Origin: Pseudomonadota bacterium
GTDB lineage: Bacteria; Pseudomonadota; Gammaproteobacteria; Burkholderiales; Thiobacteraceae
NCBI GenBank assembly: GCA_021812385.1
Contig: JAKANO010000007.1
Span: 132,240 to 196,239 of the forward strand
Direction: 5' to 3'
Length of the DNA: 64,000 bases
Part shown: one piece after another, positions 25,259 through 33,371 of the stretch
Layout: each line of letters begins with the position of its first letter
Position numbering within the stretch: position 1 is the first letter of the stretch
Notes under the pieces: model-generated
What the model saw: the letters and a program-made list of their open reading frames with translations, nothing else
Told to the model about the DNA's origin: nothing
Database searches by the model: none
Made by a program: the position numbers and the translations under genes

Positions 25259-25579
25259 ATGAAACCCGTGCGATTTCTCGGCGACTCACTTAAGTGTTTA
25301 CGGGATTTCCCTGAGGATGCAAGGCAGGATTCGGGGTATCAGCTTGATAAGGTGCAACGCGGCGAACAACCGGACGACTTCAAGCCTATGCCTTCCATCG
25401 GCAAGGGCGTTGCGGAAATCAGGATATGGGATGATTCCGGAACGTATCGGGTCATCTATACCGCGCATTTTGAGGATGCCGTATACGTGCTCCACGCTTT
25501 CCAAAAGAAAACGCAAGCTACGCCCAAGCGCGACATCGATACGGCCAAGGCACGCTACGCTCAGTTGATGGGAGTTTGA
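25259..25579 (+). CDS. HigB/Gp49-like toxin (RelE/ParE superfamily)
   Basis: 106 residues. It matches the phage-derived Gp49-like (DUF891) toxin family: CLRDFPEDARQDSGYQLDKV, the core GKGVAEIRIWDDSGTYRVIY and VYVLHAFQKKTQATPKRDID. The conserved KKT following the last strand is typical. Relatives cleave mRNA on the ribosome and are neutralised by an HTH antitoxin. The toxin-first order, two-base gap to the next gene and the palindromic operator all agree with a HigBA-type module. Confidence 0.88.
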   Translation: MKPVRFLGDSLKCLRDFPEDARQDSGYQLDKVQRGEQPDDFKPMPSIGKGVAEIRIWDDSGTYRVIYTAHFEDAVYVLHAFQKKTQATPKRDIDTAKARYAQLMGV

Positions 25580-25581
25580 AA

Positions 25582-25872
25582 ATGCGCAGAGTTAAATCCG
25601 AAATTTACGCCAGTGTGTGGGATGCAATTGCCGATACTCCCGAGCAAGCGGCCAATCTCCGTGCGCGCGCTGAACTCATGCAAAAAATCGCTGCTATTGT
25701 GAAAGAAAATGCCTGGACCCAAGCCGAGGCGGCCACCCATTGTGGGGTGACCCAGCCGCGTATAAATGATTTGCTGCGCGGCCGTGTATCGCGCTTTTCG
25801 CTCGATGCATTGGTGAACATCGCTACGGCGATTGGTCGGCGCGTTCACGTCGAGCTTGAGTCTACCCTTTGA
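25582..25872 (+). CDS. XRE-family antitoxin (HigA-like)
   Basis: 96 residues from ATG 25582, two bases after the toxin stop, with GGGAG as ribosome site. The helix-turn-helix is clear: NAWTQAEAATHCGVTQPRIN followed by DLLRGRVSRFSLDALVNIAT. It would bind the toxin and, through the HTH, the 30-base palindrome upstream of the operon. The N-terminus (MRRVKSEIYASVWDAIADTP) is the usual toxin-contact segment in this group. Confidence 0.88.
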   Translation: MRRVKSEIYASVWDAIADTPEQAANLRARAELMQKIAAIVKENAWTQAEAATHCGVTQPRINDLLRGRVSRFSLDALVNIATAIGRRVHVELESTL

Positions 25873-25895
25873 GTTGCTACATTTAGAAAACGAAT

Positions 25896-26240
25896 ATGTC
25901 CACCATCCCAGCTTGTCCGCAATGCACTCTAGAGAATGTCTACCAAGATCGCGACAACTATGTGTGCGCCGACTGCGGATACGAATGGCCGATAGCCGGG
26001 GACGCAAGCGCCGATGACAGCACGGCTGCGGTGGTGAAGGACGCGAATGGCAACGTGCTGGCCAATGGCGACGCGGTGGTGCTGATCAAGGATTTAAAGG
26101 TCAAGGGTTCCTCGATTACGCTGAAGGTGGGCAGCAAGGTCAAGAGCATCCGCTTGGTTGCGGGCGGCGATCACGAAGTGGATTGCAAAATGGATGCCGG
26201 CAGCTTCATGCTTAAGGCCTGCTTCCTGCGGAAAGTTTAA
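25896..26240 (+). CDS. yjdM: YjdM/PhnA zinc-ribbon protein
   Basis: 114 residues. It starts with a zinc ribbon (CPQCTLENVYQDRDNYVCAD followed by CGYEW) and continues with the PhnA-type domain: VVKDANGNVLANGDAVVLIK, DLKVKGSSITLKVGSKVKSI and the end DCKMDAGSFMLKACFLRKV. Often annotated 'alkylphosphonate utilization protein PhnA', but a catabolic role in phosphonate use is not supported for E. coli YjdM. The final 29 bases overlap the convergent hydrolase gene. Confidence 0.93.
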   Translation: MSTIPACPQCTLENVYQDRDNYVCADCGYEWPIAGDASADDSTAAVVKDANGNVLANGDAVVLIKDLKVKGSSITLKVGSKVKSIRLVAGGDHEVDCKMDAGSFMLKACFLRKV

Positions 26241-27093
26241 GCGGCGCTGCGCGCGCCAGCAGATACTTTTGCAGAAAAGCCGTCACCTTTTGCGCGTACA
26301 CTGCGCCGGCGAATCCGTAGAAATCCACATGCGCTGCGCCTTGGATCATCCAAAGTTCTTTCGGGCTTAAAGCCTGGCGATAAAGCTGCGCAGTCTCTTT
26401 GGGCGGCGTGAGATCGTCCGCGCTCCCACCCATGACCAACACCGGCGCATGATTGTTTTTGATGGCATCGACCGGGCGCAGCGCCGCCAGCGGAATGTGC
26501 AGACGATAGGGTATTTGCTTGATCAACAGCGGCGCCACCACGGGCGCGAGTTTTCCGAGGTAAACGGCGACACGATTGGTGATGGCATCCTCGATCGTTG
26601 GAAACACGGATTCTAGAACTAACGCATCCACCTTGGCCGGCGCGGCGCCCAGCAAGGTGGCTGCGCCGCCCAGCGAAATCCCAATAGCGGCGACTTTTTT
26701 GCAGCCGCGCGCCTGTCTCAGATAGCGCACCGCTGCCTTCGCATCGTCCGATTCGCGGTATCCGAATGTGATTTGTTTGCCTTGCGATTCTCCATGGGCT
26801 TGCAGGTCGATCAGCAATGAAGAAAAGCCTGCATGCTTAAGGAAGTTGGCTCGATCCAGCATGTCCTTGCGATCCGCGCGCACGCCATGCAGTAACAGAA
26901 CGCACATCTGGTTATGATTGGCCGAAATAAACCAGCCGTGGATGTCGTTAAATGCGACAGACTCGGCGCCTAGCTCTGCCGGCGCTGGACCGATCGGGTA
27001 GTTTTTCGCAGCGGTCAACTGCGAGCCCGCGACCCATAGGGAGAGCGGGATGCCAACGAGCAAAATAAAAATAACGGCGAGCGCTTTCTTCAT
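26212..27093 (-). CDS. Alpha/beta hydrolase with N-terminal membrane anchor
   Basis: 293 residues. A signal-anchor (LAVIFILLVGIPLSLWVAGS) precedes an alpha/beta-hydrolase fold: oxyanion region VLLLHGVRADRKDMLDRANF, nucleophile elbow AAIGISLGGAATLLG (Ser), acid VLVMGGSADDLTPPKETAQL and catalytic His in MIQGAAHVDFYGFAG. It fits the peptidase S9/BAAT-like group of periplasmic or membrane-facing hydrolases. Substrate unknown. Its 3' end overlaps yjdM tail-to-tail by 29 bases. Confidence 0.87.
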   Translation of the reverse strand: MKKALAVIFILLVGIPLSLWVAGSQLTAAKNYPIGPAPAELGAESVAFNDIHGWFISANHNQMCVLLLHGVRADRKDMLDRANFLKHAGFSSLLIDLQAHGESQGKQITFGYRESDDAKAAVRYLRQARGCKKVAAIGISLGGAATLLGAAPAKVDALVLESVFPTIEDAITNRVAVYLGKLAPVVAPLLIKQIPYRLHIPLAALRPVDAIKNNHAPVLVMGGSADDLTPPKETAQLYRQALSPKELWMIQGAAHVDFYGFAGAVYAQKVTAFLQKYLLARAAPLKLSAGSRP

Positions 27094-27110
27094 GGGCTGG
27101 CTTGGGCTAA

Positions 27111-27569
27111 TTATTGGCTGCGCATCGCGCCAACCGCCGCCGCTGCATTAGCTCTTCTGGCGGCAGACGCCACTTCGCTGGTGACGATGCATTTCCCAAT
27201 CGGGGCCAGCGCAATCCCGGCCAGCTTGAGATGCTGGATGCCAAAGGGAATGCCGATAATCGTGAGGAAGCAAACAAACGCGGACATCACGTGGCCAATG
27301 GCCAGCCACACGCCGGCAAAGATGAACCAAATCACATTGCCCAGGGTGCCAAAAGCGCTGGTGCCGAAGTCTTCTTTCTGATGCAGTTCCTTGCGGCTAA
27401 TGGCTTCCATGCCGAAGGGGAAAAAACAAAATTGGCCGATCACGAAACAGGCCCTGCCCCAAGGGATGCCGACCACGGTAATAAAGGCCAGCAAGCCGAC
27501 CAGCCACCAGCCCAGTCCCATGAAGACGCCGCCGAGGATAAACCAAAAAAAGTTACCGATGGAGCGCAT
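27111..27569 (-). CDS. yccF: YccF-domain membrane protein
   Basis: 152 residues with two repeats of the YccF (DUF307) unit: GWWLVGLLAFITVVGIPWGR and GHVMSAFVCFLTIIGIPFGI, each in a hydrophobic context. The family is widespread and its function is not established; some members lie near transport or stress genes. The C-terminal 25 residues are Ala-rich and variable. It is 11 bases upstream of a small membrane protein on the same strand. Confidence 0.92.
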   Translation of the reverse strand: MRSIGNFFWFILGGVFMGLGWWLVGLLAFITVVGIPWGRACFVIGQFCFFPFGMEAISRKELHQKEDFGTSAFGTLGNVIWFIFAGVWLAIGHVMSAFVCFLTIIGIPFGIQHLKLAGIALAPIGKCIVTSEVASAARRANAAAAVGAMRSQ

Positions 27570-27580
27570 GGCTTTTCCTT

Positions 27581-27784
27581 TTAGAAGCTAACGAAGTAAG
27601 GCAGCGCCATGAGCGCACCGCCGATGAGAACCAACAGAATGGTGTTGGAAATGAAATACGGAAAAATCATGAGGGCCAGCCCGCAGACGAGCGGGACGAC
27701 CGCCCTTTGTTTCTTGCCGTACCAGAAGAAACCGAAGCCAACCGAGCCGAAAAGCAAGCCCCAGAGTAGAGCGGATGTAGTCAT
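27581..27784 (-). CDS. Conserved 67-residue membrane protein
   Basis: Two membrane helices separated by a basic loop: LLWGLLFGSVGFGFFWYGKK, then QRAVVPLVCGLALMIFPYFI and TILLVLIGGALMALPYFVSF. Near-identical small proteins occur in many proteobacteria, where they are annotated hypothetical or, wrongly, 'amino acid transporter'. The gene precedes yccF by 11 bases, so the two are likely co-transcribed. Function unknown. Confidence 0.8.
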   Translation of the reverse strand: MTTSALLWGLLFGSVGFGFFWYGKKQRAVVPLVCGLALMIFPYFISNTILLVLIGGALMALPYFVSF

Positions 27785-27982
27785 AGTCGTCTCAAATAGT
27801 GCATCGTTTTACCGCTTTGGCTGAAAGGCGTGCAGCGAGCAATAGGATAAACAAGCGTAGCGCATTGCACCTGATATTTTCATGCGGTGCAATATATTTG
27901 CGCACTGCGCGCGCTGATCGCTTGATCCCATTCGATGGGATGCAAGCGGTTTCCAGGGGGTTTCCCCATGGAGATTTACGCT

Positions 27983-28585
27983 TTATGAAGGCGCCTCAGC
28001 GCTTGGGAAAGGTAATGTGACGATGTTGCGCAAACGCCGAATGAAGGCGTTATCCAACGCAGCATTACTGTTGGTGGCGAGGATCACGACGCCCGCGTGG
28101 TCCGCAATCAATTGGAGCAGATAGCTCACCTCCAAATTCGCGTAGCGGTCATGCGCATCTTTCACCTCGGTGCGTTTGCCAAAGAGCGCATCGGCCTCGT
28201 CGAAGAATAGAATCACGCCTGCATCTTTCGCGGCGTCGAACAGCTTGCGCAGGTTCTTCTCCGTCTCGCCGATGTACTTGCTCACCACGGCTTCGAGGTC
28301 GATCCGATAGAGCTCCAAGTGCAGCGCATTTGCGATCGCTTCAGCCGCCAGGGTTTTGCCGGATGCATGCGGGCCGCTAAATAGCGCGCACGCACCCTTA
28401 ACGGAGTTGGACTGTAGATGAAGCGGCTCGCGGCCCTGTTGGACTTGATTGCAGAACGCTTTGAGTTGGGCCGTCAAGTTTTGCGGCAGGGCTAGGTTAG
28501 CCCACCGAGCCGCTGAATTGATGTGTTGCGCCATACCCGCCAGATCGGGTAAGGCTGTGCTATCGCCTTTGATCTTTTTGTCCAT
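27983..28585 (-). CDS. Stand-alone AAA ATPase core
   Basis: 200 residues. Walker A is SGPHASGKTLAAEAIA, the substrate-loop region is YRIDLEAVVSKYIGETEKNL, Walker B is GVILFFDEADALFGKRTEVK, sensor 1 is GVVILATNSN and the arginine-finger region is NAFIRRLRNIVTLPFP. These phrases closely match AAA ATPases of contractile injection systems and phage-tail-like clusters (Afp15-like). Here the protein ends right after LPFPSAEAPS, so the C-terminal lid helices are missing, and there are no tail genes nearby. It may be a domesticated or truncated remnant, or a true minimal form. Confidence 0.8.
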   Translation of the reverse strand: MDKKIKGDSTALPDLAGMAQHINSAARWANLALPQNLTAQLKAFCNQVQQGREPLHLQSNSVKGACALFSGPHASGKTLAAEAIANALHLELYRIDLEAVVSKYIGETEKNLRKLFDAAKDAGVILFFDEADALFGKRTEVKDAHDRYANLEVSYLLQLIADHAGVVILATNSNAALDNAFIRRLRNIVTLPFPSAEAPS

Positions 28586-28830
28586 GGGGCGGCTCTCCTA
28601 AGCGAGCGATGTTATGGTCAATGCGTTCACGTGCAGCAAGCGTTCCGTCAGCGCACCCCCGGTGCGGCCGCAGGAATGCCTGAGTACATTGTAGGACATC
28701 GTGGCGGCTGAGATAGCGAACAAGCAGCATAGCCGCGCCTGATCCAAGCTAAGAGCCGCACCATAATGCGGGGTAAGGCGCCGATCAGCGACATGCATTG
28801 CGCGCGCATCTTATTGGTGAATAGGTAGCT
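28586..28830. other. Intergenic stretch with no supported gene
   Basis: Between the AAA gene and the narK control region. A 66-residue open frame on the minus strand (28598-28798) lacks a ribosome site and family resemblance. I see no RNA gene or repeat in it. Confidence 0.4.
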
Positions 28831-28964
28831 TGCACCGTCTCATTCTGGTGCATAGCCGATCATAATGGTGCGAACAAAATAATTTACGCCCTTTAAAAAG
28901 GCGCGTAATGCGCTGATTCACCGCTGGTTTTGCATTGACGCACTAAGCTGGCACGCCTCCTGCA
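28831..28964 (+). promoter_or_regulatory. NtrC / sigma-54 control region of narK
   Basis: CTGGCACGCCTCCTGCA (28948-28964) fits the sigma-54 -24/-12 pattern, with GG at 28950-28951 and GC at 28962-28963, ten bases apart. Upstream, TGCACCGTCTCATTCTGG followed by TGCA (28831-28852) and a second TGGTGCG (28866-28872) resemble NtrC half-sites. The predicted start near 28975 places them at about -133 and -106, the usual enhancer distance. This predicts that the nitrate transporter is induced on nitrogen limitation. Confidence 0.72.
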
Positions 28965-29004
28965 ATAGCTCCCCCGAAGAATGTTTAATTTGAGGAGCGA
29001 TTGC

Positions 29005-30216
29005 ATGAATAAGGAGTTCTGGAAGGCCGGCCACGCCCCGACATTGTTCGCGGCCTTTTTCTATTTCGATCTGGCCTTCATGGTGTGGGTGATGCTGGGT
29101 CCGCTCGGCGTGCAGATCGCGCAAGCCTTGCAGCTCACGGCAGCGCAAAAGGGCTTGATGGTCGCCACGCCGGTGCTGTCCGGCGCGCTGCTGCGTATCG
29201 TGATGGGCGTATTGGTGGATCATCTCAAGCCGAAGAAGGCCGGCATCATCGGCCAGATCATCGTGCTGGCGGCCTTGGGCTGGGCCTGGCATTTCGGTGT
29301 GCATAGTTTTCATCAGGTATTGCTGTTGGGCGTGTTCCTAGGCTTCGCCGGCGCGGCATTCGCGGTGGCCTTGCCGCTGGCCTCGCGCTGGTATCCGCCG
29401 CAGCATCAGGGCACGGCCTTGGGTATCGCCGGCGCGGGCAACTCCGGCACCGTGCTCGCCGCCTTGTTCGCGCCCAGCCTCGCGCTGTACTACGGCTGGG
29501 AAAATGTCTTCGGCCTGGCGATGATTCCCCTGAGCGTGGCCTTCATCGTGTATTTGCTGCTGGCGAAAGATGCGCCGGAATGCCCGCCGGCCAAGTCCAT
29601 GGCGGAATACTTGGCAGTGCTCAAAGATAAAGACGCGTGGTGGTTCATGTTCTTCTACAGCGTCACCTTCGGCGGCTTTGTCGGACTGGCTTCTTCGCTG
29701 ACGATTTATTTCAACACCCAGTATGGCTTGAGCGCAGTGACGGCCGGCTACTTCACCGCTGCCTGCGTGTTCGCCGGCTCTCTAGTGCGCCCCATCGGCG
29801 GCACGGTGGCCGACCGCATCGGCGGCATTCGTTCGCTATCGGTGATGTACGGCCTGGCTGCGTTTTTCCTGTTCGTCGTCAGCTTCGGCCTGAGCCAGGC
29901 ATGGATGGCGTTGAGCGTGTTCGTCGCCGCCATGCTGGCGCTGGGCATGGGCAACGGCGCGGTGTTCCAACTGGTGCCGCAACGTTTCCGCAAGGAGATC
30001 GGCGTCATGACCGGCCTGGTCGGCATGGCCGGCGGCGTGGGGGGCTTCTATCTCGCCTCCAGCCTGGGCTACGCCAAGCAGGCCACCGGCAGCTACCAGA
30101 TGGGTTTCATCATCTTCGCCGCGCTCGCCGTCATCGCCTTGATCGGCCTCACCAGCGTCAAGACGCGCTGGCGCACGACCTGGGGTGCTGCGCATCTGAC
30201 AGCGGCTAAGATTTAA
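29005..30216 (+). CDS. narK: NarK/NasA-type nitrate/nitrite transporter (MFS)
   Basis: 403 residues from ATG 29005 (GAGGAG upstream), about twelve helices. The nitrate signature motifs are present: GFAGAAFAVALPLASRWYPP with GTALGIAGAGNSGTVLAALF (first Gly-rich motif) and GMGNGAVFQLVPQRFRKEIG with GVMTGLVGMAGGVGGFYLAS (second). These occur in NarK1/NasA symporters. It imports nitrate, or exchanges it for nitrite, supplying the Nas/NirBD enzymes encoded 4 kb upstream. A hairpin repeat and the PP2C/kinase gene follow. Confidence 0.94.
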   Translation: MNKEFWKAGHAPTLFAAFFYFDLAFMVWVMLGPLGVQIAQALQLTAAQKGLMVATPVLSGALLRIVMGVLVDHLKPKKAGIIGQIIVLAALGWAWHFGVHSFHQVLLLGVFLGFAGAAFAVALPLASRWYPPQHQGTALGIAGAGNSGTVLAALFAPSLALYYGWENVFGLAMIPLSVAFIVYLLLAKDAPECPPAKSMAEYLAVLKDKDAWWFMFFYSVTFGGFVGLASSLTIYFNTQYGLSAVTAGYFTAACVFAGSLVRPIGGTVADRIGGIRSLSVMYGLAAFFLFVVSFGLSQAWMALSVFVAAMLALGMGNGAVFQLVPQRFRKEIGVMTGLVGMAGGVGGFYLASSLGYAKQATGSYQMGFIIFAALAVIALIGLTSVKTRWRTTWGAAHLTAAKI

Positions 30217-30223
30217 ATTCTGT

Positions 30224-30368
30224 TCACCACAGAGACACAGAGGCACAGAGAAGGTCAAAGGCAAAAAAAGAAAAGGGTTCGCTGATATATCTGCGTATCC
30301 ATTTTGTCTTTGCATAGAAGCGGTTTTGCCTTTCTCTGTGCCTCTGTGCCTCTGTGTCTCTGTGGTGA
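30224..30368. repeat. Long inverted repeat of CACAGAGAC-type units
   Basis: The left arm 30224-30252 begins TCACCACAGAGACACAGAGG; the right arm 30332-30368 ends GTCTCTGTGGTGA. The right arm has one extra 9-base unit (CCTCTGTGC). It separates narK from the phosphatase-kinase gene. Confidence 0.9.
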
Positions 30369-30394
30369 ATCAACAAGGTTTACAATCCCTCCCC

Positions 30395-32089
30395 ATGCCC
30401 CTCCAAATTTCCGTCGGCCAAGCCACCCACATCGGTAGCCGCGAGCAGAACGAAGACTACGCCGGCTGCGTGACGCCGGAAGCCGCCATCGCCCAAGTCA
30501 AGGGCGCGTTGCTGGCGGTGGCCGATGGCGTGGGCGGCGGTGCGGCGGGGCGCGAGGCTTCCGAGTTCACCGTACGCGGCGTGTTGTCCGACTACTACGC
30601 CACGCCCGACACCTGGGAAGTGCCGTTCGCCTTCGACAAGATTCTCGCCGCCATCAACCGCTGGCTGCTGGCGCAGGGCAGCGCGCGGCGCGAGTTGTCG
30701 GGCATGGCCACCACGCTGTCGGCGCTGGTGTTGCGCGGCGCGCGCTACTACACGGTGCACGTCGGCGACAGCCGCATCTATCGGCTGCGCGGCGAGCACA
30801 TGCAGCAGCTCACCACCGACCACGTGTGGGATCGCCCGGACATGCGCCACGTGTTGAAGCGCGCGGTGGGGCTGGATCAATTCCTGTCGGTGGACTACGC
30901 CGACGGCGAGCTCGCGCCGGGCGACGTGTTCGTGCTGGCCTCCGATGGCGTGTGGGAGCCGCTGGGCGACAAGGCCATGCACGAGTTGCTGCTGCTGCAT
31001 CGCGAGCCGCAGCGCGTGGCGCAAGCTTTGATAGAGGCCGCCATCAAGCGCGGCGGACAAGACAATGCCACCGCGCTGGTGGCGCGCGTGGAGCAGGTGG
31101 GGCAGGACTCCTTGCAGGATTTCCTGAGCGAAGGAAAAACCTTGCCGCTGCCGCCGAAATTCAGGCCCGGCGCGTGCATCGACGATTTCGAAATCCTGGA
31201 ACTGCTGCACGATTCGCGCGCCAGCCTGTTGTACAAAGTACGGCAGATGGCGACCAACCAGATCCTGGTGCTGAAGACTTTGCAGCCGGCGCTGGCCGAC
31301 GATGTGCTCAGCCAAAGCGCTTTGCTGATGGAAGAGTGGCTGACCAAGCGCGTCATGTCGCATTATTTTCCGCAGGCGCTGCCGCTGGCGCCGGGAAGCC
31401 GCAGTTGCCTGTATTTCGCCATGAGCTACCACGAGGGCGCGACGCTGCAACAGCGCCTCGATCAAGGCCAACATTTCTCCGTGGCCGACGTGGCGCAGAT
31501 CGGCATCCGCCTGGCCAAGGGCCTGTCCGCCTTGCACCGCCTGCACGTGATCCACCGCGACATCAAGCCCGCCAATCTGCACGGCGGCGCGGACGGCAAA
31601 CTGCGCATCCTGGACCTGGGCGTGGCGCTCAATCCCTGGACCGAGGAAGCCGCGCGCGGCAATGCCGGCACGCCCAGCTTCATGGCGCCGGAACTGTTCA
31701 GCGGCGCGGCGGCGAACGAGCAGAGCGACCTCTACGCCGCCGGCGTCACGCTGTATCACCTGCTGACGCGCAAGTATCCTTACGGTGAGATCGAGCCGTT
31801 CCAGCATCCGCGTTTCGGCGAGCCCGCGCCGCCCACGCGCTACCGGCCGGATATTCCGCAATGGCTGGAGAATGTCATCCTCAAGGCGGTGGCGCGCGAC
31901 CGCGACAAGCGCTTCGAGACCATCGAGGAAATGTTGTTGGCCTTGGAGCAGGGCGAGATGAAACCGCTCGCGCCCATGCAGGCGACGCCGCTGATCGAGC
32001 GCTGCACCCCGGCGATCTGGCAAGGACTGGCGGTGCTGTCTTTTCTGCTGAATCTGTTGCTGTTGTATTTGCTGCTGGCGGGCGGATAG
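30395..32089 (+). CDS. Bifunctional PP2C phosphatase / Ser-Thr protein kinase
   Basis: 564 residues. Residues about 1-240 are a PP2C phosphatase: SREQNEDYAGCV, LLAVADGVGGGAAGREASEF, SGMATTLSALVLRG, VHVGDSRIYRLRG, VLASDGVWEPLG and GGQDNATALVARV. Residues about 265-520 are a Hanks-type kinase: VLKTLQ (Lys), VIHRDIKPANLHGGADGK (catalytic loop), ILDLGVALN (DLG for DFG) and SFMAPELFSG. The glycine-rich loop is poor (LLHDSRASLLYKV). A C-terminal helix (LAVLSFLLNLLLLYLLLAGG) anchors it. Homologues sit beside nasA/nirB in Pseudomonas (PA1782), so a role in controlling nitrate assimilation is likely but unproven. Confidence 0.92.
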   Translation: MPLQISVGQATHIGSREQNEDYAGCVTPEAAIAQVKGALLAVADGVGGGAAGREASEFTVRGVLSDYYATPDTWEVPFAFDKILAAINRWLLAQGSARRELSGMATTLSALVLRGARYYTVHVGDSRIYRLRGEHMQQLTTDHVWDRPDMRHVLKRAVGLDQFLSVDYADGELAPGDVFVLASDGVWEPLGDKAMHELLLLHREPQRVAQALIEAAIKRGGQDNATALVARVEQVGQDSLQDFLSEGKTLPLPPKFRPGACIDDFEILELLHDSRASLLYKVRQMATNQILVLKTLQPALADDVLSQSALLMEEWLTKRVMSHYFPQALPLAPGSRSCLYFAMSYHEGATLQQRLDQGQHFSVADVAQIGIRLAKGLSALHRLHVIHRDIKPANLHGGADGKLRILDLGVALNPWTEEAARGNAGTPSFMAPELFSGAAANEQSDLYAAGVTLYHLLTRKYPYGEIEPFQHPRFGEPAPPTRYRPDIPQWLENVILKAVARDRDKRFETIEEMLLALEQGEMKPLAPMQATPLIERCTPAIWQGLAVLSFLLNLLLLYLLLAGG

Positions 32090-32135
32090 CTTTATTTTTT
32101 AGGATTACGCACAAAGTTCAGCTATCTCCCAACGG

Positions 32136-32236
32136 CGTCATTCCGGGGCTGCCCACCAGGGCAGAACCCGGAATCCAGAGGTTTTCGGGCCGCATTTTCT
32201 GGATTCCGGGTTCCGCTTCGCGGCCCCGGAATGACG
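32136..32236. repeat. REP-like inverted repeat (CGTCATTCCGGGG class)
   Basis: The arms CGTCATTCCGGGGCTGCC... and ...GCGGCCCCGGAATGACG pair, with inner arms CCCGGAATCCAG / CTGGATTCCGGG. It is the same class as 12332-12423 and lies between converging genes, where it may end both transcripts. Confidence 0.8.
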
Positions 32237-32266
32237 GGCTGAGCATGATGGCTAATCAGGTTATTT

Positions 32267-32737
32267 TTAGGATTGGTTCGCCATCAGGCCGCGAAAATAT
32301 TCGACAAACGCCGGGTCTTCGCCGTGCAGCAACTCCGGCAGCGCCGCACGAAAATCCGCGCGCAGGCACCACTCGCGCATGTAGTCCTCCCAGGAACGCC
32401 AGCGCCGCAATTGCTTGGGCGGCATGTTGTCCTCGTACAGCAGCAGGTAGGCGCGTTCGAACAGCGAAACCAGCATATTGAAAATAATCAGTTTGCGCTC
32501 GCGCTGCTCTTCGGAAAGCGCGGGCGATTCCTGCTTGGAAAACAGTTTGAGATCGGGATTGGTCAGCGCGATCTTCAAGAAGTCCTGATAGTTGTCGGAC
32601 AGCAGTTGATAGACCGCTTCATCCTCGTTTTCACGCTCCTTGCGTTGCTCGTAAATAAACACGGTAATCGCCAAGGGCAAGCCGATCACCGTGACCATGT
32701 AGCTGAGCAATTCCCAGGTTTGAAGAGAGAGGTTCAT
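32267..32737 (-). CDS. Uncharacterised membrane-anchored protein
   Basis: 156 residues from ATG 32735-32737. One N-terminal helix (LLSYMVTVIGLPLAITVFIY) is followed by a charged helical region (EQRKERENEDEAVYQLLSDN, YQDFLKIALTNPDLKLFSKQ) and a conserved-looking tail (FERAYLLLYEDNMPP, SWEDYMREWCLRADFRAALP). The layout resembles small DUF4760-like membrane proteins but I cannot assign it. It ends 31 bases after the REP-like repeat and starts 36 bases from the DUF924 stop. Confidence 0.7.
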   Translation of the reverse strand: MNLSLQTWELLSYMVTVIGLPLAITVFIYEQRKERENEDEAVYQLLSDNYQDFLKIALTNPDLKLFSKQESPALSEEQRERKLIIFNMLVSLFERAYLLLYEDNMPPKQLRRWRSWEDYMREWCLRADFRAALPELLHGEDPAFVEYFRGLMANQS

Positions 32738-32773
32738 AGAATCAAGTCTAAGCCCCCGCTGGCGATCGAGCAA

Positions 32774-33319
32774 TCAGCCCTTGAACGCTGCATCCGAGTT
32801 GAGATAGTCGATCTCTTGCGGCGTACTGGCGCGACCCAAGATCGCGTTGCGATGCGGAAAGCGCCCGAAGCGGCGCACGATGTCGCGATGATGCTGGGCG
32901 AAGCGCAGGTTGTTTTCCAGTCCCGCCGCCGCGAATAGTTCCACGGATAAATCCTGGTCCGCCAAGTCCTCACTGTGCATCAGCGGCATGTAGAGGAAGA
33001 CCAGTTGCGCCTTGTCGATTTGCCGATCATGGCCCTGTGCAATCGCTTGTTTGGCGACGGCGATGGCTTGGCCTTCACTGGAAAAACTCTTGGGCGTGCC
33101 GCGAAACATGTTCAGGGGAAATTGATCGAGGATGATCGCCAGGGCCAAACTGCCTTGCGGACTGCTGCGCCAAGTGTCCAGCTCGCCGCGCACTGCGGCC
33201 TCCCATAGCGGCTCGAAACGTGCGCGCATCGACGCATCCAGTTGCAGCGTGGAGGCAAACCATTTCGAGCGCATGTCCGGCGCATACCAGAAATCTAGAA
33301 TGTCTTGAAGTGAATACAT
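32774..33319 (-). CDS. DUF924 family protein
   Basis: 181 residues from ATG 33317-33319. It begins SLQDILDFWYAPDMRSKWFA and contains the family motifs LALAIILDQFPLNMFRGTPK, VFLYMPLMHSEDLADQDLSV, and the end FGRFPHRNAILGRASTPQEI. DUF924 proteins are soluble, all-helical and widespread in bacteria and eukaryotes, with no established function. The open frame continues far upstream, but the extra part crosses a hairpin repeat and is not conserved-looking, so the internal ATG is preferred. Confidence 0.9.
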   Translation of the reverse strand: MYSLQDILDFWYAPDMRSKWFASTLQLDASMRARFEPLWEAAVRGELDTWRSSPQGSLALAIILDQFPLNMFRGTPKSFSSEGQAIAVAKQAIAQGHDRQIDKAQLVFLYMPLMHSEDLADQDLSVELFAAAGLENNLRFAQHHRDIVRRFGRFPHRNAILGRASTPQEIDYLNSDAAFKG

Positions 33320-33371
33320 GATTGCTCGCAGTGATCTGTGTGGCCGACAAATAGAGCGTAAAAAGCGACAA

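Noticed and set aside
28598..28798. 66-residue open frame upstream of the AAA gene
   Set aside because: No ribosome site, no family resemblance, located in a promoter-side gap.
30380..32023. 547-residue open frame opposite the PP2C-kinase gene
   Set aside because: His/Arg/Gln-rich shadow with no domain; the plus-strand gene has complete phosphatase and kinase motifs.
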